NCBI GenBank assembly: GCA_965205735.1
Contig: OZ242179.1
Location: 744,001 to 808,000 of the forward strand
Source of the DNA: VXNE01 sp965205735
GTDB taxonomy: Bacteria > Pseudomonadota > Gammaproteobacteria > Pseudomonadales > Azotimanducaceae
DNA: 64,000 nt
Direction of reading: 5' to 3'
In this document: in pieces, positions 45,450 through 54,689 of the stretch
How positions within the stretch are numbered: the stretch's first letter is position 1
Layout of the letters: the number at the start of each line of letters is the position of its first letter
The notes under the pieces: model-generated
The model's database searches: none
Told to the model about the DNA's origin: nothing
The model's input: the letters and a program-made list of their open reading frames with translations, nothing else
Translations under genes and position numbers: made by a program

Positions 45450-46469
45450 ATGGGAAAACAGCGTTCCGCTCCGATCCAGTTCGCCGCCATGGGACTCGCG
45501 ACGCCCGGGATCGCGGTTCCCGCGGCCGAGGCCGCGGAGCGCAACGGCTTCGATATCTTCCTGCTGACGGACAGTCAGAACCTGCGGGGAGACGTCTATA
45601 CGCAACTCGCGCTATGCGCCAAGGCGACCTCCTCCATCATGCTCGGCACGGGCGTGACCAATCCGATCACGCGCCATGCGGCGGTCACCGCCACGAGCAT
45701 CATGAGCGTGCAGGCCGAAAGCGACGGCCGCGCCATCCTCGGCATTGGACGCGGCGACAGCGCGGTCCTGCACATCGGCCGAAAGATCGCGTCTCTGAAG
45801 GAATATGGGGCCTACGTGAGTGACCTGCAGGGATACCTCTCGGGTGGCGTGGTCGACCAGAACGGCTTCCCCAGCCGCCTGCGCTGGCTCGATCTCGTAG
45901 AGGTCGAAAAGGTGCCCGTGGACATGGTGGGATCGGGTCCCAGGTCCCTCGCGCTGGCGGCGAGCCTCGCCGACCGCGTGACGCTGGCCGTGGGCGCCGA
46001 TCTCGATCGGTTGTCCTGGGGAATCGATACCGTCCGTCGGGCCGCCGAAGCCGCCGGACGCGATGCCGCCAGCATTCCCATCGGGGCATTCATCAACGTC
46101 GCCGTCGGACCCGACAAGCCCCAGGCCCGGGAAGCCATCCGGGGTGGCGTCGCGACGTTCGCGCACTTCAGCGCCGGCGCCGGAACGGACTTCTCCAATC
46201 AACCCGAGATCATGCGGCGCGTCACCGCGCGGCTACAGACGGAGTACGACACCGCGCATCACTCGCAGGGCGATGCGGCCCACGCGAAATTGATCGATCA
46301 GGACTTCATCGACTGGTTCGCCGTCGCGGGAACCGCGGAAGAGGTCGTCGAGCGCCTCACGCCCATCGTGGGGCTCGGCCTCAGCCACATCTATTTCGCG
46401 GGCGGCCGTGCTTTCGGCACGCGCGGGGCGCTTGCGCAGGAAGTGTTGCCGGCCCTGCGCGGGCTGTAG
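45450..46469 (+). CDS. LLM-class flavin/F420-dependent oxidoreductase
   Basis: 339 residues, starting 4 bp after the beta-helix gene, so in one operon. Barrel motifs: LGTGVTNPITRHAAVTATSI, GRAILGIGRGDSAVLHIG, VDMVGSGPRSLALAASLADRVTLAVGAD. Resembles methylene-tetrahydromethanopterin reductase-like enzymes. Not closely similar to the other LLM gene at 4440-5357. Confidence 0.85.
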   Translation: MGKQRSAPIQFAAMGLATPGIAVPAAEAAERNGFDIFLLTDSQNLRGDVYTQLALCAKATSSIMLGTGVTNPITRHAAVTATSIMSVQAESDGRAILGIGRGDSAVLHIGRKIASLKEYGAYVSDLQGYLSGGVVDQNGFPSRLRWLDLVEVEKVPVDMVGSGPRSLALAASLADRVTLAVGADLDRLSWGIDTVRRAAEAAGRDAASIPIGAFINVAVGPDKPQAREAIRGGVATFAHFSAGAGTDFSNQPEIMRRVTARLQTEYDTAHHSQGDAAHAKLIDQDFIDWFAVAGTAEEVVERLTPIVGLGLSHIYFAGGRAFGTRGALAQEVLPALRGL

Positions 46470-46483
46470 TGCGGGGTATCCGA

Positions 46484-46723
46484 CTAGCGCTGGGACGCTG
46501 GCGTTGAGTCATCCAGCGCGTCTTGCAGTGACTCCTCTTCGCTAACGGCAGGATCGCCAGCTACGTTCCGCAGGAATCCCCTTGCTGCGCCCGCAGTTTT
46601 TCTCACGATGGTGATCCGGCCATCGGCGACGAAGCTGCGGTACTCGTCCCCTGGCCCGATCCCGGCCTCCCTGCATTGATCGACGGGGAGCGTAATCTGG
46701 CGTTTGGCACCCACTCGCGGCAC
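46484..46723 (-). CDS. AbrB/MazE-type swapped-hairpin DNA-binding protein
   Basis: 79 residues from the GTG at 46723, which has AAGGA 6 bp upstream. PRVGAKRQITLPVDQCREA, GIGPGDEYRSFV and GRITIVRK form the SpoVT/AbrB beta-hairpin fold of antitoxins. A disordered acidic tail follows. No PIN or MazF toxin gene is adjacent, so it is an orphan. Opposite strand to the surrounding cluster. Confidence 0.75.
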   Translation of the reverse strand: MPRVGAKRQITLPVDQCREAGIGPGDEYRSFVADGRITIVRKTAGAARGFLRNVAGDPAVSEEESLQDALDDSTPASQR

Positions 46724-46927
46724 GAGCTTTCCTTCTAGACATACCAAGTCGTTGGAACAATATCTTGCTCTTCCCCGGCTATCAATTGGTCCAGACTTGG
46801 CAAGGGGCTATGACGCCAATGGTGCAGCAGTTCCGATACTGTGAAAGCCATCGCGAATTCATATCTATGCGCCGGCGCTGGACCTCGGCCTGCTTATTTG
46901 GTTATCTGCACTGGAGGGAGGGTCATC

Positions 46928-47941
46928 ATGACTGAGAAATACAAGCTGGCGATCGTCGGTTGCGGCGGACACGCCAGGGGCACCCTGGCACCGCTATGGA
47001 AAGATATTCCGGAGATCGAACCGGTGGCGGCCTGCGATGCCCACGCGGAATCGCTCGCAAACTTCGCCGAGATCATCGGCATCGAGAACACCTACGCCGA
47101 TGCGGCAACGATGCTGGCCGAACAGCAGCCCGACATCCTGATCGTCGGGTCGTGGCCCGCCTCGCACATGGAAAACGTGCTGGATGGCGTGCGCGGCGGG
47201 GTTCGCGCCATCTTCTGCGAGAAGCCGCTGGCTCTCAATGCCGCCCAGGCCGAGCAGATGTTCCAGGCGGCCAGATCCGCCGGCGTGATCCTGGTGGAAG
47301 GGTTCATGCATCTCTACCACCCGCAGACGCACGCGGTGAAGGAGCGCCTCGACGACGGCGCTGTCGGTGAACTGCGTTGCGTGCGGGCCAGCTTTTCGTC
47401 CGGCTCCTCGAATCCGACCAACTGGCGTCGACGCGGCGAGCTCGGGGGCGGAGCCGCCATGGACCTGGGCTGCTATTGCCTCAGCAGCATCCGTTATCTG
47501 GTCGGCGCCGATCCACTGTGGGTGTCGGCCAACGGGAATTTCGACGCCGACAGCGAGATCTGGCACACGCTCCTCGGCACGTTGCACTTCGAGAACGGCG
47601 TGATCGGGCAGTTCGACTGCAGCTTCGGCTGGCCCCGCCGGGGGACCTGCGAAGTGGTCGGTACCGAAGGCACCATCTGGGTTCCGAGAACCGCCTGGTC
47701 ATGGCCCAGGGACGAATCGTCCACTTTCACATGGGCGAACGCCGACTATCGCAGCCCGCAGGAGGAGACGGTCGAAGTGCCGGGACTGAATCCCTACCGC
47801 GCGGAACTCCTCGACTTGTGCAACGCCCTGTCGACGGGCGAACCGACGCTTCTGCCGGCCGAACAATCTTTGGGGACCATGCGTCTCATCGACGCGGTGC
47901 ACGAATCCGCGCGTACAGGCCAGCGGGTAAAGTTGGGATAA
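46928..47941 (+). CDS. Gfo/Idh/MocA family oxidoreductase
   Basis: 337 residues from the ATG at 46928, preceded by GGAGGGAGG. NAD(P) Rossmann start KYKLAIVGCGGHARGTLAP, then CEKPLALNAAQAEQM, the conserved Lys/Pro catalytic segment, and GGGAAMDLGCYCLSSIRYLVG. Family members oxidise sugars or sugar derivatives. Fits the carbohydrate-related cluster. Confidence 0.9.
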   Translation: MTEKYKLAIVGCGGHARGTLAPLWKDIPEIEPVAACDAHAESLANFAEIIGIENTYADAATMLAEQQPDILIVGSWPASHMENVLDGVRGGVRAIFCEKPLALNAAQAEQMFQAARSAGVILVEGFMHLYHPQTHAVKERLDDGAVGELRCVRASFSSGSSNPTNWRRRGELGGGAAMDLGCYCLSSIRYLVGADPLWVSANGNFDADSEIWHTLLGTLHFENGVIGQFDCSFGWPRRGTCEVVGTEGTIWVPRTAWSWPRDESSTFTWANADYRSPQEETVEVPGLNPYRAELLDLCNALSTGEPTLLPAEQSLGTMRLIDAVHESARTGQRVKLG

Positions 47942-47967
47942 CGGCTAGCAAAGGGGGTCCACGACGA

Positions 47968-49179
47968 ATGGGTGACACGATCAACGGACGGTTGCAAAAG
48001 GCGTTCGGCGCGCATGTGCGCAGCGAAGCCCCCCTGGCGGACAGCGGCGCGGGGATCCGGATCAGTGGAATCGATCTCAGCAAGCCGCTGGAACCTGAAC
48101 AGGTCAACGTCCTTTTCGATGCGCTGGGCCACTATCGCATCCTGACCCTCGCGGGTCAGGACCTGGATGCGTTCTCCCCTGCCCACTTCGAGCGTTTCGC
48201 CAATCACTGGGGCGCGCCGCTGCCGCACCCGAGCAACTTCAAGCGCCTCGGCGGAACCCGATACTACAAACCCGAACTTCTGCCGCTCGAGGAGCGCCCC
48301 TCCTCCCGGGTGAACGCCGCCTTCCCGGGGGAGCTGGGCTGTCTGCCGGGCGCCGACTCTCCCGCCGTGTTCGTCGTGGCAAACGTCCGAGACCTCAGCG
48401 ACGAGGAACGCCGGGCTGGACCGACGCTTGTTCCGTCCACGACGTGGCACACGGATATCGAGCACCACGCGATACCGCTGCACGTATCCATGTTTCTTGT
48501 CCACAAGGCGCCCGTGTCGCGCGATGCTCCCGGCGACACATGGGTTCCCGAATGGGTTCCGGACCCGCAATCGGACGGACCGCAAACCGATCGCTATCCC
48601 GAGGACTCCGATCCCGAGCTGCTGCGCTTGCGCAGGGCGCTGCCCCTCAACGGCGAGACGGCATACGCCGATACGGCCGCGGCGTTCGCCGCCCTGCCCC
48701 GCGCCGAGCAGACGCGTCTTTCGCGCATCCAGGTGCGACGGCATTCATATAACAGGAACGACGGGGCCGCCCTCGCGCCGCTGGTCCGCACCAACCCGCG
48801 CTCAGGCATCAAGTCCCTGCATAGCCCGCTGTGGTGCCCGCGGCCTCCAACCCAGATACCGGTTGAGCTCGATGGCATGTCGGCGCAAGCATCGCGCGCT
48901 TTGCTCGAGGAGGTCGAGGCCCACGTGCTGCAGCCCGAGTTCCGCTACGACCATGCCCACACGCCCGGCGACGTGACGCTGTGGGACCTGTTCATGACCA
49001 TTCACGTCTCGCCGCCGATGAAAGAGAACATCCAGTCGATAGACGATGCCCGCCTGTTCTACCGCATCAGTTGCAAGGGCGAACCGGCGTTGACGCTGCC
49101 CAGGCACGACCCGCGCGAGTGGATCAAGGAGCACATCTTTCTGGAATACACGACACCGAGGGAAGTGATCCAGGCTTGA
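47968..49179 (+). CDS. TauD/TfdA family 2-oxoglutarate-dependent dioxygenase
   Basis: 403 residues. Fe(II) ligands His161 and Asp163 in TTWHTDIEHHAIP; distal His in TLWDLFMTIHVSPPM; 2-oxoglutarate Arg probably in LFYRISCKGE. Longer than TauD (~280) because of an insert between the two halves. Begins 26 bp after the Gfo/Idh gene. Substrate unknown. Confidence 0.82.
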   Translation: MGDTINGRLQKAFGAHVRSEAPLADSGAGIRISGIDLSKPLEPEQVNVLFDALGHYRILTLAGQDLDAFSPAHFERFANHWGAPLPHPSNFKRLGGTRYYKPELLPLEERPSSRVNAAFPGELGCLPGADSPAVFVVANVRDLSDEERRAGPTLVPSTTWHTDIEHHAIPLHVSMFLVHKAPVSRDAPGDTWVPEWVPDPQSDGPQTDRYPEDSDPELLRLRRALPLNGETAYADTAAAFAALPRAEQTRLSRIQVRRHSYNRNDGAALAPLVRTNPRSGIKSLHSPLWCPRPPTQIPVELDGMSAQASRALLEEVEAHVLQPEFRYDHAHTPGDVTLWDLFMTIHVSPPMKENIQSIDDARLFYRISCKGEPALTLPRHDPREWIKEHIFLEYTTPREVIQA

Positions 49180-49204
49180 CTCACCCCAGTCCCCGAGGTG
49201 CCGG

Positions 49205-51880
49205 ATGATTCGACATCGCCACTGTTCCAACCCGGCGACAGGTTGGCGCAAGTTCCTCTGGATGCTCCCCGTGGTCGTGGCGATTTGCGTTGGCGGCCCG
49301 GCAACGGCGCAGGACGCGGGGACCGCGACTTACCGCGTCACCTTTAGCGGGAGCTGGACTACCGCAAGCACGCCCGGCGGTGTGGTCTCCGGCGCGCATT
49401 TCACCACCCTGATCGGCGCGGTCCACAACGGCAATGTCACTTTCTGGCAAAGCGGCGGCATGGCCTCGCGGGGCATCGAGATAATGGCGGAGACGGGGGG
49501 AACGAGCACCCTCCGGAGCGAGATCGAAGCCAGTGCGCATGTTCACTCGGTCATCCAACGAGGTGTCTCTTTCGGCGGAACGGGAACCGCTGCGTTCGAT
49601 CTCGATGTCCCCGACGATCATCCCCTGATCACCTTGACGTCGATGATCGGCCCGAGTCCGGACTGGTTTGTCGGCATCAACGGACTATCGCTGCTCGACG
49701 GGCAGGGCAACTGGCGGGCGACGGTGCAGGTCGACCTGTATCCCTACGATGCCGGAACCGAGGACGGCACCGAGTTTACGCTGAGCAACTCCGACACCAA
49801 TCCACAGGAAAACATCACCAGCATCAGGAACACGGGCAAGTTCTCGGACGAACCCATGGCGATGCTCTCGTTCGTTCTCGACACCACGGGCCAACCGCCA
49901 GGCCGCGTGACCGGCGTTGCGGTCACAGCCGGCATTGGTCAACTGACTGTGTCGTGGGATTCAGTGGACGATGCCGACGGCTACAAGGTGCAATGGAGGT
50001 CGGCTGGCCAGACCTTCGGTAGTGCCCGGGAGCGCGTCGTAGGCGGCTCGGTCACGCAGGATACGATTCCGAACCTGACGCCCGGAACCCAATACTTCGT
50101 GCGCGTTATCGCCACCAGGACCGGCACCGATGACGGTACCCCCTCGAATGCCGAAAGCGGCACGCCACTCGCCGCCGTGAATCAGCCTCCCGAGACCATC
50201 AGCCAGATCGCCATGCAGTTCCTCGAAGTCGGCGGCAGCGTCCGGATCGGGCTGTCCAATCACTTCCGGGACCCCGAAGGCCGCACGATGACGTTCAGCG
50301 CCGTTTCGGACAACACGGGCACCGCGACGGCGTCGGTCCAGGGCAGTGTTCTGACAGTTCGCGGCGTCGCCAGAGGAGGCGCTTGGGTGACGGTGACGGC
50401 CCGCGACAGCGGCGGCCTGACTGCCACGCAGAGCTTCCGCGCGATGGTGGGCCGGGTGGCATTCTTCACGACCACCTCCGCATCGGTACCGGAGGGAGGA
50501 ACGGCTCGCCTGACGGTTCGCCTCAGCCGCGCATCCAACGCATCCACGTCCCTCGAATACGTCTTCGGCAGTGACGGCAATCCGAATACCAGCGACGCGA
50601 ACGCGGCGGACTATCAAGGCACCGGTGGCACCGTCGCTATCCCGGCCGGCCAGACCGAGGCGGTCATTGAGATCACCATCCGCGACGATACCGACATCGA
50701 ACCGGCGAGGGAGGTGTTCACGGTCGCGCTCGCGGTGCCCGCCGAGCACCAGAACGACGTGGCGCTGGGGGCGGCAACCGCGACGGTCACCATCGACGAG
50801 GGAGTATGCGACCGCACGCCCGAAGTACGCGACGTGCTGCGTGGCGCAGCCGCCTGCTCGGCGGTATCCACAGCCGCCCTGGACAGACGAGAATCGCTGC
50901 TACTCGCCAACATGGGAATCGACGCGCTGCAATCAGGAGACTTCGACTATCTGCCGGGCATGCGCAACCTGGATATCAATGCCAACCGCTTGCAATCGTT
51001 GCCTTCGGGCCTGGTTTCGGGACTCGATGATCTCGTGACCTTAAGGCTGGACGGCAACTCGCTTACCGAACTACGCTCCGGCGCACTGGCGGATCTTTAT
51101 GGCCTTCGGCAACTACGCCTGGACGGCAACCGTCTGCAAACGCTCCCGGACGGCTTGTTCCACCGCGTTCCGAGCCTGACGGAACTGCAGTTGCACGACA
51201 ATCCCGGGGCACCTTTCGTGCTGACGCTTGAGTTGGCGCGCACCGACGCCGCCCCTGCGGCCCCTGGCCCGGCGACGGTCGTTGCAACTGTCGCCAAGGG
51301 CGCACCGTTCGCGATGCACGCGAGCGGGTCGGCGAGCAACGGCGAACTGTCCGCCGACTCCGTGGCCGTCTTGGCCGGAACTACGGCGGCCGTTCCGATC
51401 ACGGTGACCAGGATCGGCGAGGGCGCGGTGCGAGTGACCCTGGATGCCGCGCCTCCGATCCCGACGAACCTTTGCGGCGACGACAGCCACCCTTGCTTCC
51501 GAGGCATCGCCACGGCAGTTGGCCCGACGCTGGTCCTCTTCAAGAATTCGCTGCGGGCGACGGACTCCCCGCCGGCGCTCGACCTGCTCGCCGCCGGCGA
51601 TGAGGCAATCGTCGACTTGACTACCCTGTTCACCGGCGCCGAGGGAGAGACCCTGACCTACGCCGTGGAATCCAGTAACCCGGAGTTGGTTGCGGTGAGC
51701 GTGGACGGCACCAATCTGGTTCTGCTGCCGAACGAGATCGGCGAGGAAGGCGTGGCCACCGTGACCGTGACGGCCACCGACGCCGACGGCCTGACGGCGA
51801 CCCTTTCATTCGTGATCACCATCGAAGCAAACCCGCAAAGTTTCCTGCGTGGCTGGCGCAAGGCACTGTTTGATCTGTAG
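49205..51880 (+). CDS. Secreted multidomain spondin / FN3 / Calx-beta / leucine-rich-repeat protein
   Basis: 891 residues. Signal peptide to about residue 36 (WMLPVVVAICVGG, then PATAQ). Residues ~40-225: spondin-N domain (YRVTFSGSWT, PSPDWFVGINGLSLLDG, VDLYPYDAGTEDGTEF). ~230-325: fibronectin III (LTVSWDSVDDADGYKVQW). ~330-420: Ig/cadherin-like. ~425-535: Calx-beta (SASVPEGGTARLTVRLS, TDIEPAREVFTVAL). ~560-670: leucine-rich repeats (NLDINANRLQSLPSGLV, TLRLDGNSLTELRSGAL, QLRLDGNRLQTLPDGLF). C-terminal Ig-like domain (VTVTATDADGLTATLSF). Ends FLRGWRKALFDL. Probably extracellular or surface adhesive; no anchor motif seen. Confidence 0.85.
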   Translation: MIRHRHCSNPATGWRKFLWMLPVVVAICVGGPATAQDAGTATYRVTFSGSWTTASTPGGVVSGAHFTTLIGAVHNGNVTFWQSGGMASRGIEIMAETGGTSTLRSEIEASAHVHSVIQRGVSFGGTGTAAFDLDVPDDHPLITLTSMIGPSPDWFVGINGLSLLDGQGNWRATVQVDLYPYDAGTEDGTEFTLSNSDTNPQENITSIRNTGKFSDEPMAMLSFVLDTTGQPPGRVTGVAVTAGIGQLTVSWDSVDDADGYKVQWRSAGQTFGSARERVVGGSVTQDTIPNLTPGTQYFVRVIATRTGTDDGTPSNAESGTPLAAVNQPPETISQIAMQFLEVGGSVRIGLSNHFRDPEGRTMTFSAVSDNTGTATASVQGSVLTVRGVARGGAWVTVTARDSGGLTATQSFRAMVGRVAFFTTTSASVPEGGTARLTVRLSRASNASTSLEYVFGSDGNPNTSDANAADYQGTGGTVAIPAGQTEAVIEITIRDDTDIEPAREVFTVALAVPAEHQNDVALGAATATVTIDEGVCDRTPEVRDVLRGAAACSAVSTAALDRRESLLLANMGIDALQSGDFDYLPGMRNLDINANRLQSLPSGLVSGLDDLVTLRLDGNSLTELRSGALADLYGLRQLRLDGNRLQTLPDGLFHRVPSLTELQLHDNPGAPFVLTLELARTDAAPAAPGPATVVATVAKGAPFAMHASGSASNGELSADSVAVLAGTTAAVPITVTRIGEGAVRVTLDAAPPIPTNLCGDDSHPCFRGIATAVGPTLVLFKNSLRATDSPPALDLLAAGDEAIVDLTTLFTGAEGETLTYAVESSNPELVAVSVDGTNLVLLPNEIGEEGVATVTVTATDADGLTATLSFVITIEANPQSFLRGWRKALFDL

Positions 51881-51957
51881 GAGTTGCGGCGTGGGTGTTC
51901 GAGAACGCCCCGGCGGGAAACCGCGCGAGCCGGGAAGTGCCAAGCTGCCTTAAGATA

Positions 51958-53310
51958 CTACCCGCGGAGCAGAGCCCAGAACTCGCCCAAATCTTCACGA
52001 TTCTCCAGGTCGCGACACCAGGCGACGAGTTGCTCCGCAGTATCCGAACCCATCAGGGGATCGACCAATGAGTGGAACTTCCCTTCGAGCTTGCGCCACT
52101 GCAGTTTCAGGTCGCGCTCTGGAATGGCCACGTTCACGTCGAGCGACACCACGCGCCCGTCCGTTGCGGTGATGGTCACCCGCGTGTCGGCCGCCGGCTC
52201 ATCGAAGGCGACGACATGGGCCTTGTCCCGCGTCTCGATCAAGGCGGGATCCTTGACGATATCGTCATTGAAGCTCTCGATACGGGCCGTGTCGACGCCG
52301 TGCAGCGCCATGGCGACGGCGAAGCGCAGGCTGAACTTCGCCTCGAGCCCGGTGCTCGGCGCCTGGATGTTCACCGTGGTGAAGTGACCGCTATCCACCT
52401 TGACCTCGATGCTCTCGATCTCGTCGACGGTGAGATCGTGCTCGGCTTGCAGCGCCCTGGCCGCTTCGATGGCGGAGTGCACCAGGTACCCGGCCGCGTG
52501 ATACTTGTAGTTGGTCTCGGGCACGAACGAGTCGATCGCCTCGATGTCGCGCTCGAACTTCTCGATGGACACAGAGTCGCTCTGCGTCGCGCCAAAACCC
52601 TGGGCAGCCTCCAGGATGTCGGTCCGGCTGGCGAATCCGCGTTTCGCGAGGCGCGCCGCGGTAACGCCCGTAGCAGCCGCGCGTCCGGCATGCAACGGCT
52701 TGGTCATCGTGCCGAAAACGGCCTTCAGGGCAGCCGCCTGGGTCCCCGCGATACCGAACGCCTGGGCCGTGGTACCGGCATCGAGCCCGAGAAGCTGCGC
52801 CGAAGCCGCAGTGGCACCAAAGCAGCCCACGGTGCCCGTCGCATGCCAGCCGCGCCTGTAGGGCGAGCGGCCGGTATAGCTGACGACCAGGCATTCGGCG
52901 TCGATGCCGGATGCAAGCGCCCGGACCATGTCGCGCCCGGATGACCCCATGTGCTCGGCAAGCGCCATCACCGCCGGCGCAACGGGTGCCGTCGGGTGGC
53001 CACTGCAGCCGCTGTTGACGTCGTCGTAGTCGAGGGCGTGACCGGCGGTGCCGTTGACGAGCGCCGCCTGGCTGAGACTGGCCTTCTTGCCGGTGCGAAA
53101 CATCGACGCCTGCGGGCGGCCGCCCTGCTCTTCCACCTCATCGAGAAGGATGCGTGCCAGCGGCTCGTCCATCCCCGCCAGCGCGACCCCGATGAAATCC
53201 ATCAAGCATTGCTTGGTGACGGTGATCGCCTCCGTCGAGAGTCCTTCGAAACGCGTGTTGACGACGCGCTCCGCGATGCGCGCGGTGGGGCCGCTTGATG
53301 TTGGTGGCAT
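51958..53310 (-). CDS. MmgE/PrpD family protein
   Basis: 450 residues. Family signatures: MDFIGVALAGMDEPLA, LVNGTAGHALDYDDVNSGCSGHPTAP split across the N-terminal helical lobe, GWHATGTVGCFGATAASAQLLGL, KPLHAGRAAATGVTAARLA. Related enzymes dehydrate 2-methylcitrate or isomerise cis-aconitate, but many MmgE/PrpD homologues have other substrates. No methylcitrate-cycle genes nearby. Confidence 0.92.
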   Translation of the reverse strand: MPPTSSGPTARIAERVVNTRFEGLSTEAITVTKQCLMDFIGVALAGMDEPLARILLDEVEEQGGRPQASMFRTGKKASLSQAALVNGTAGHALDYDDVNSGCSGHPTAPVAPAVMALAEHMGSSGRDMVRALASGIDAECLVVSYTGRSPYRRGWHATGTVGCFGATAASAQLLGLDAGTTAQAFGIAGTQAAALKAVFGTMTKPLHAGRAAATGVTAARLAKRGFASRTDILEAAQGFGATQSDSVSIEKFERDIEAIDSFVPETNYKYHAAGYLVHSAIEAARALQAEHDLTVDEIESIEVKVDSGHFTTVNIQAPSTGLEAKFSLRFAVAMALHGVDTARIESFNDDIVKDPALIETRDKAHVVAFDEPAADTRVTITATDGRVVSLDVNVAIPERDLKLQWRKLEGKFHSLVDPLMGSDTAEQLVAWCRDLENREDLGEFWALLRG

Positions 53311-53447
53311 GTGCGCCGACTCCGGGGGACTTGAGGATTTCTTAGGGTACGCGAATGGATATGCCGGTAGAAGCTGCGGTCACTCAGGGACCTGATTGTC
53401 ACTTGCCACATTCCCCGCCCGCTCGCTACGATACGCCCCGCAACGAT

Positions 53448-53557
53448 GGTGACCCTACCGGTCCCCTCGCGACGACAAGTTGTGAACCCCGTCAGGCCCG
53501 GAAGGGAGCAGCGGCAGCAGCGGACTCGGGTGCCGGGGTGTGGCTGGTCGGGTCGCC
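53448..53557 (+). ncRNA. ffs: Signal recognition particle 4.5S RNA
   Basis: 110-nt long hairpin: 5' GGTGACCC pairs with 3' GGGTCGCC. The apical part carries the universally conserved SRP domain IV sequence, CCCGGAAGGGAGCAGC, with GGAA tetraloop and asymmetric loop, and the return strand CGGGTGCCGGGGTGTGGCTGG. Binds Ffh in co-translational membrane targeting. Directly upstream of tRNA-Ser. Confidence 0.93.
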
Positions 53558-53570
53558 TCCAATTGCCACC

Positions 53571-53661
53571 GGAGAGGTGTCCGAGCGGCTTAAGGAGCAC
53601 GCCTGGAAAGTGTGTATGGGTTAATAGCTCATCGAGGGTTCGAATCCCTCCCTCTCCGCCA
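53571..53661 (+). tRNA. tRNA-Ser(GGA)
   Basis: 91-nt type II tRNA: acceptor GGAGAGG with CCTCTCC-G-CCA, anticodon stem CACGC/GTGTG around CTGGAAA (anticodon GGA), a long variable arm (TATGGGTTAATAGCTCATC) and T-arm GGGTTCGAATCCC. Encoded CCA. An abrupt AT-rich sequence and an accessory island follow, so it is the likely integration site. Confidence 0.97.
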
Positions 53662-53843
53662 CTATAATATTTTAAGTATTTATTTTATTTGCAATATTTT
53701 GGAAAGCATTGCATCCGTTATCATGTCCCCACAGGCGTCCCCACAAAGTTTCGCCGAGGCCCGGGCTGAAGGCGGCGCGGGTGCCGGAAAAGTGAGGCCG
53801 AATCTGCGGGTGCGCGGAAAGCGTGGACGTAGAGAGTCGGGGT

Positions 53844-54689
53844 TCAGCGGAAATCGGGGCGACCCGTTAGGGATTCCATCAGTTCGGATGTTTCGTCGTC
53901 GTGGTGGTGCGGTCCGGCAAGCTGCTCCGCGCACACCAGAACGAGCGTTCGGTTGTAGTAGGGCATGTGAACCGATGATTGCGTGAGCTCCCATCGCGCG
54001 GAGTTGCTGGTGAGCCAGCGGTCCGACGGAACCGAGTGTCCTGCGGGATTGTGATGAACGTCGTCAGGGAGCACGTGGCCGCGCTTGAAGCCGAAGCCAG
54101 TTACTTTCATGGCATCGGTACGCTGCCAACGCAATACGGTCCTTCCACGCAGAATGGCCATGCCGAAGCGCCTCCGAGGGGACAGCTCGATCAGCCTGGC
54201 GGAGGTAGCCGTCAACGATGTGCTGTAGCGCTCGTTCGCCAACTTGCCAAGGTCCCGGAGCGTCGGCGAAACGCCCGCGACTTGGAGACGAAAGTCGTCC
54301 GCAGGCATGAGTAGGGTCGCGGCGAATCGGTTGGCCTCCTGTTCGATATTGGTGGGGTGTGGGGCGATATCGTTGAGATCTGCCGATGTGCAAAAAAACT
54401 CGGGCTGGTTGAGGTGGCAGGACAGATGTCCGATTTCGTGCGCGATACAGAAGTTTCGTCTGCCCTGTTCGCGGATGTTCTCGTTGTAGATGATCACCTT
54501 GCGACGCCTGCCGTTGACGAGGCGTATGCGGAGTTGCGCTTCGAAGTCGTCGTCTATGTATTCGCCATGGACCTTGGCCTTCAGGGCCTCGGCGATCTTC
54601 CGGCAGTCCACGGGGTAGGGGTCGGGCCCGGGAGAGATTGTCTCTCGCCACAGACGGGTGACCTGATGCGCGGCCTTCGACGGCTTCAC
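53844..54689 (-). CDS. ImmA/IrrE family metallopeptidase
   Basis: 281 residues. Zinc protease motif HEIGH at residues 84-88 in CIAHEIGHLSCHLNQPE with the downstream Glu in IEQEANRFAATLLMPADDF. A C-terminal ~130-residue domain of unknown role. Overlaps the XRE gene by 4 bp; in ImmR/ImmA and DdrO/IrrE pairs the protease cleaves the repressor to switch genes on. Here the genes on the other side of the repressor are the ubiquitin-like operon. Confidence 0.9.
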   Translation of the reverse strand: MKPSKAAHQVTRLWRETISPGPDPYPVDCRKIAEALKAKVHGEYIDDDFEAQLRIRLVNGRRRKVIIYNENIREQGRRNFCIAHEIGHLSCHLNQPEFFCTSADLNDIAPHPTNIEQEANRFAATLLMPADDFRLQVAGVSPTLRDLGKLANERYSTSLTATSARLIELSPRRRFGMAILRGRTVLRWQRTDAMKVTGFGFKRGHVLPDDVHHNPAGHSVPSDRWLTSNSARWELTQSSVHMPYYNRTLVLVCAEQLAGPHHHDDETSELMESLTGRPDFR

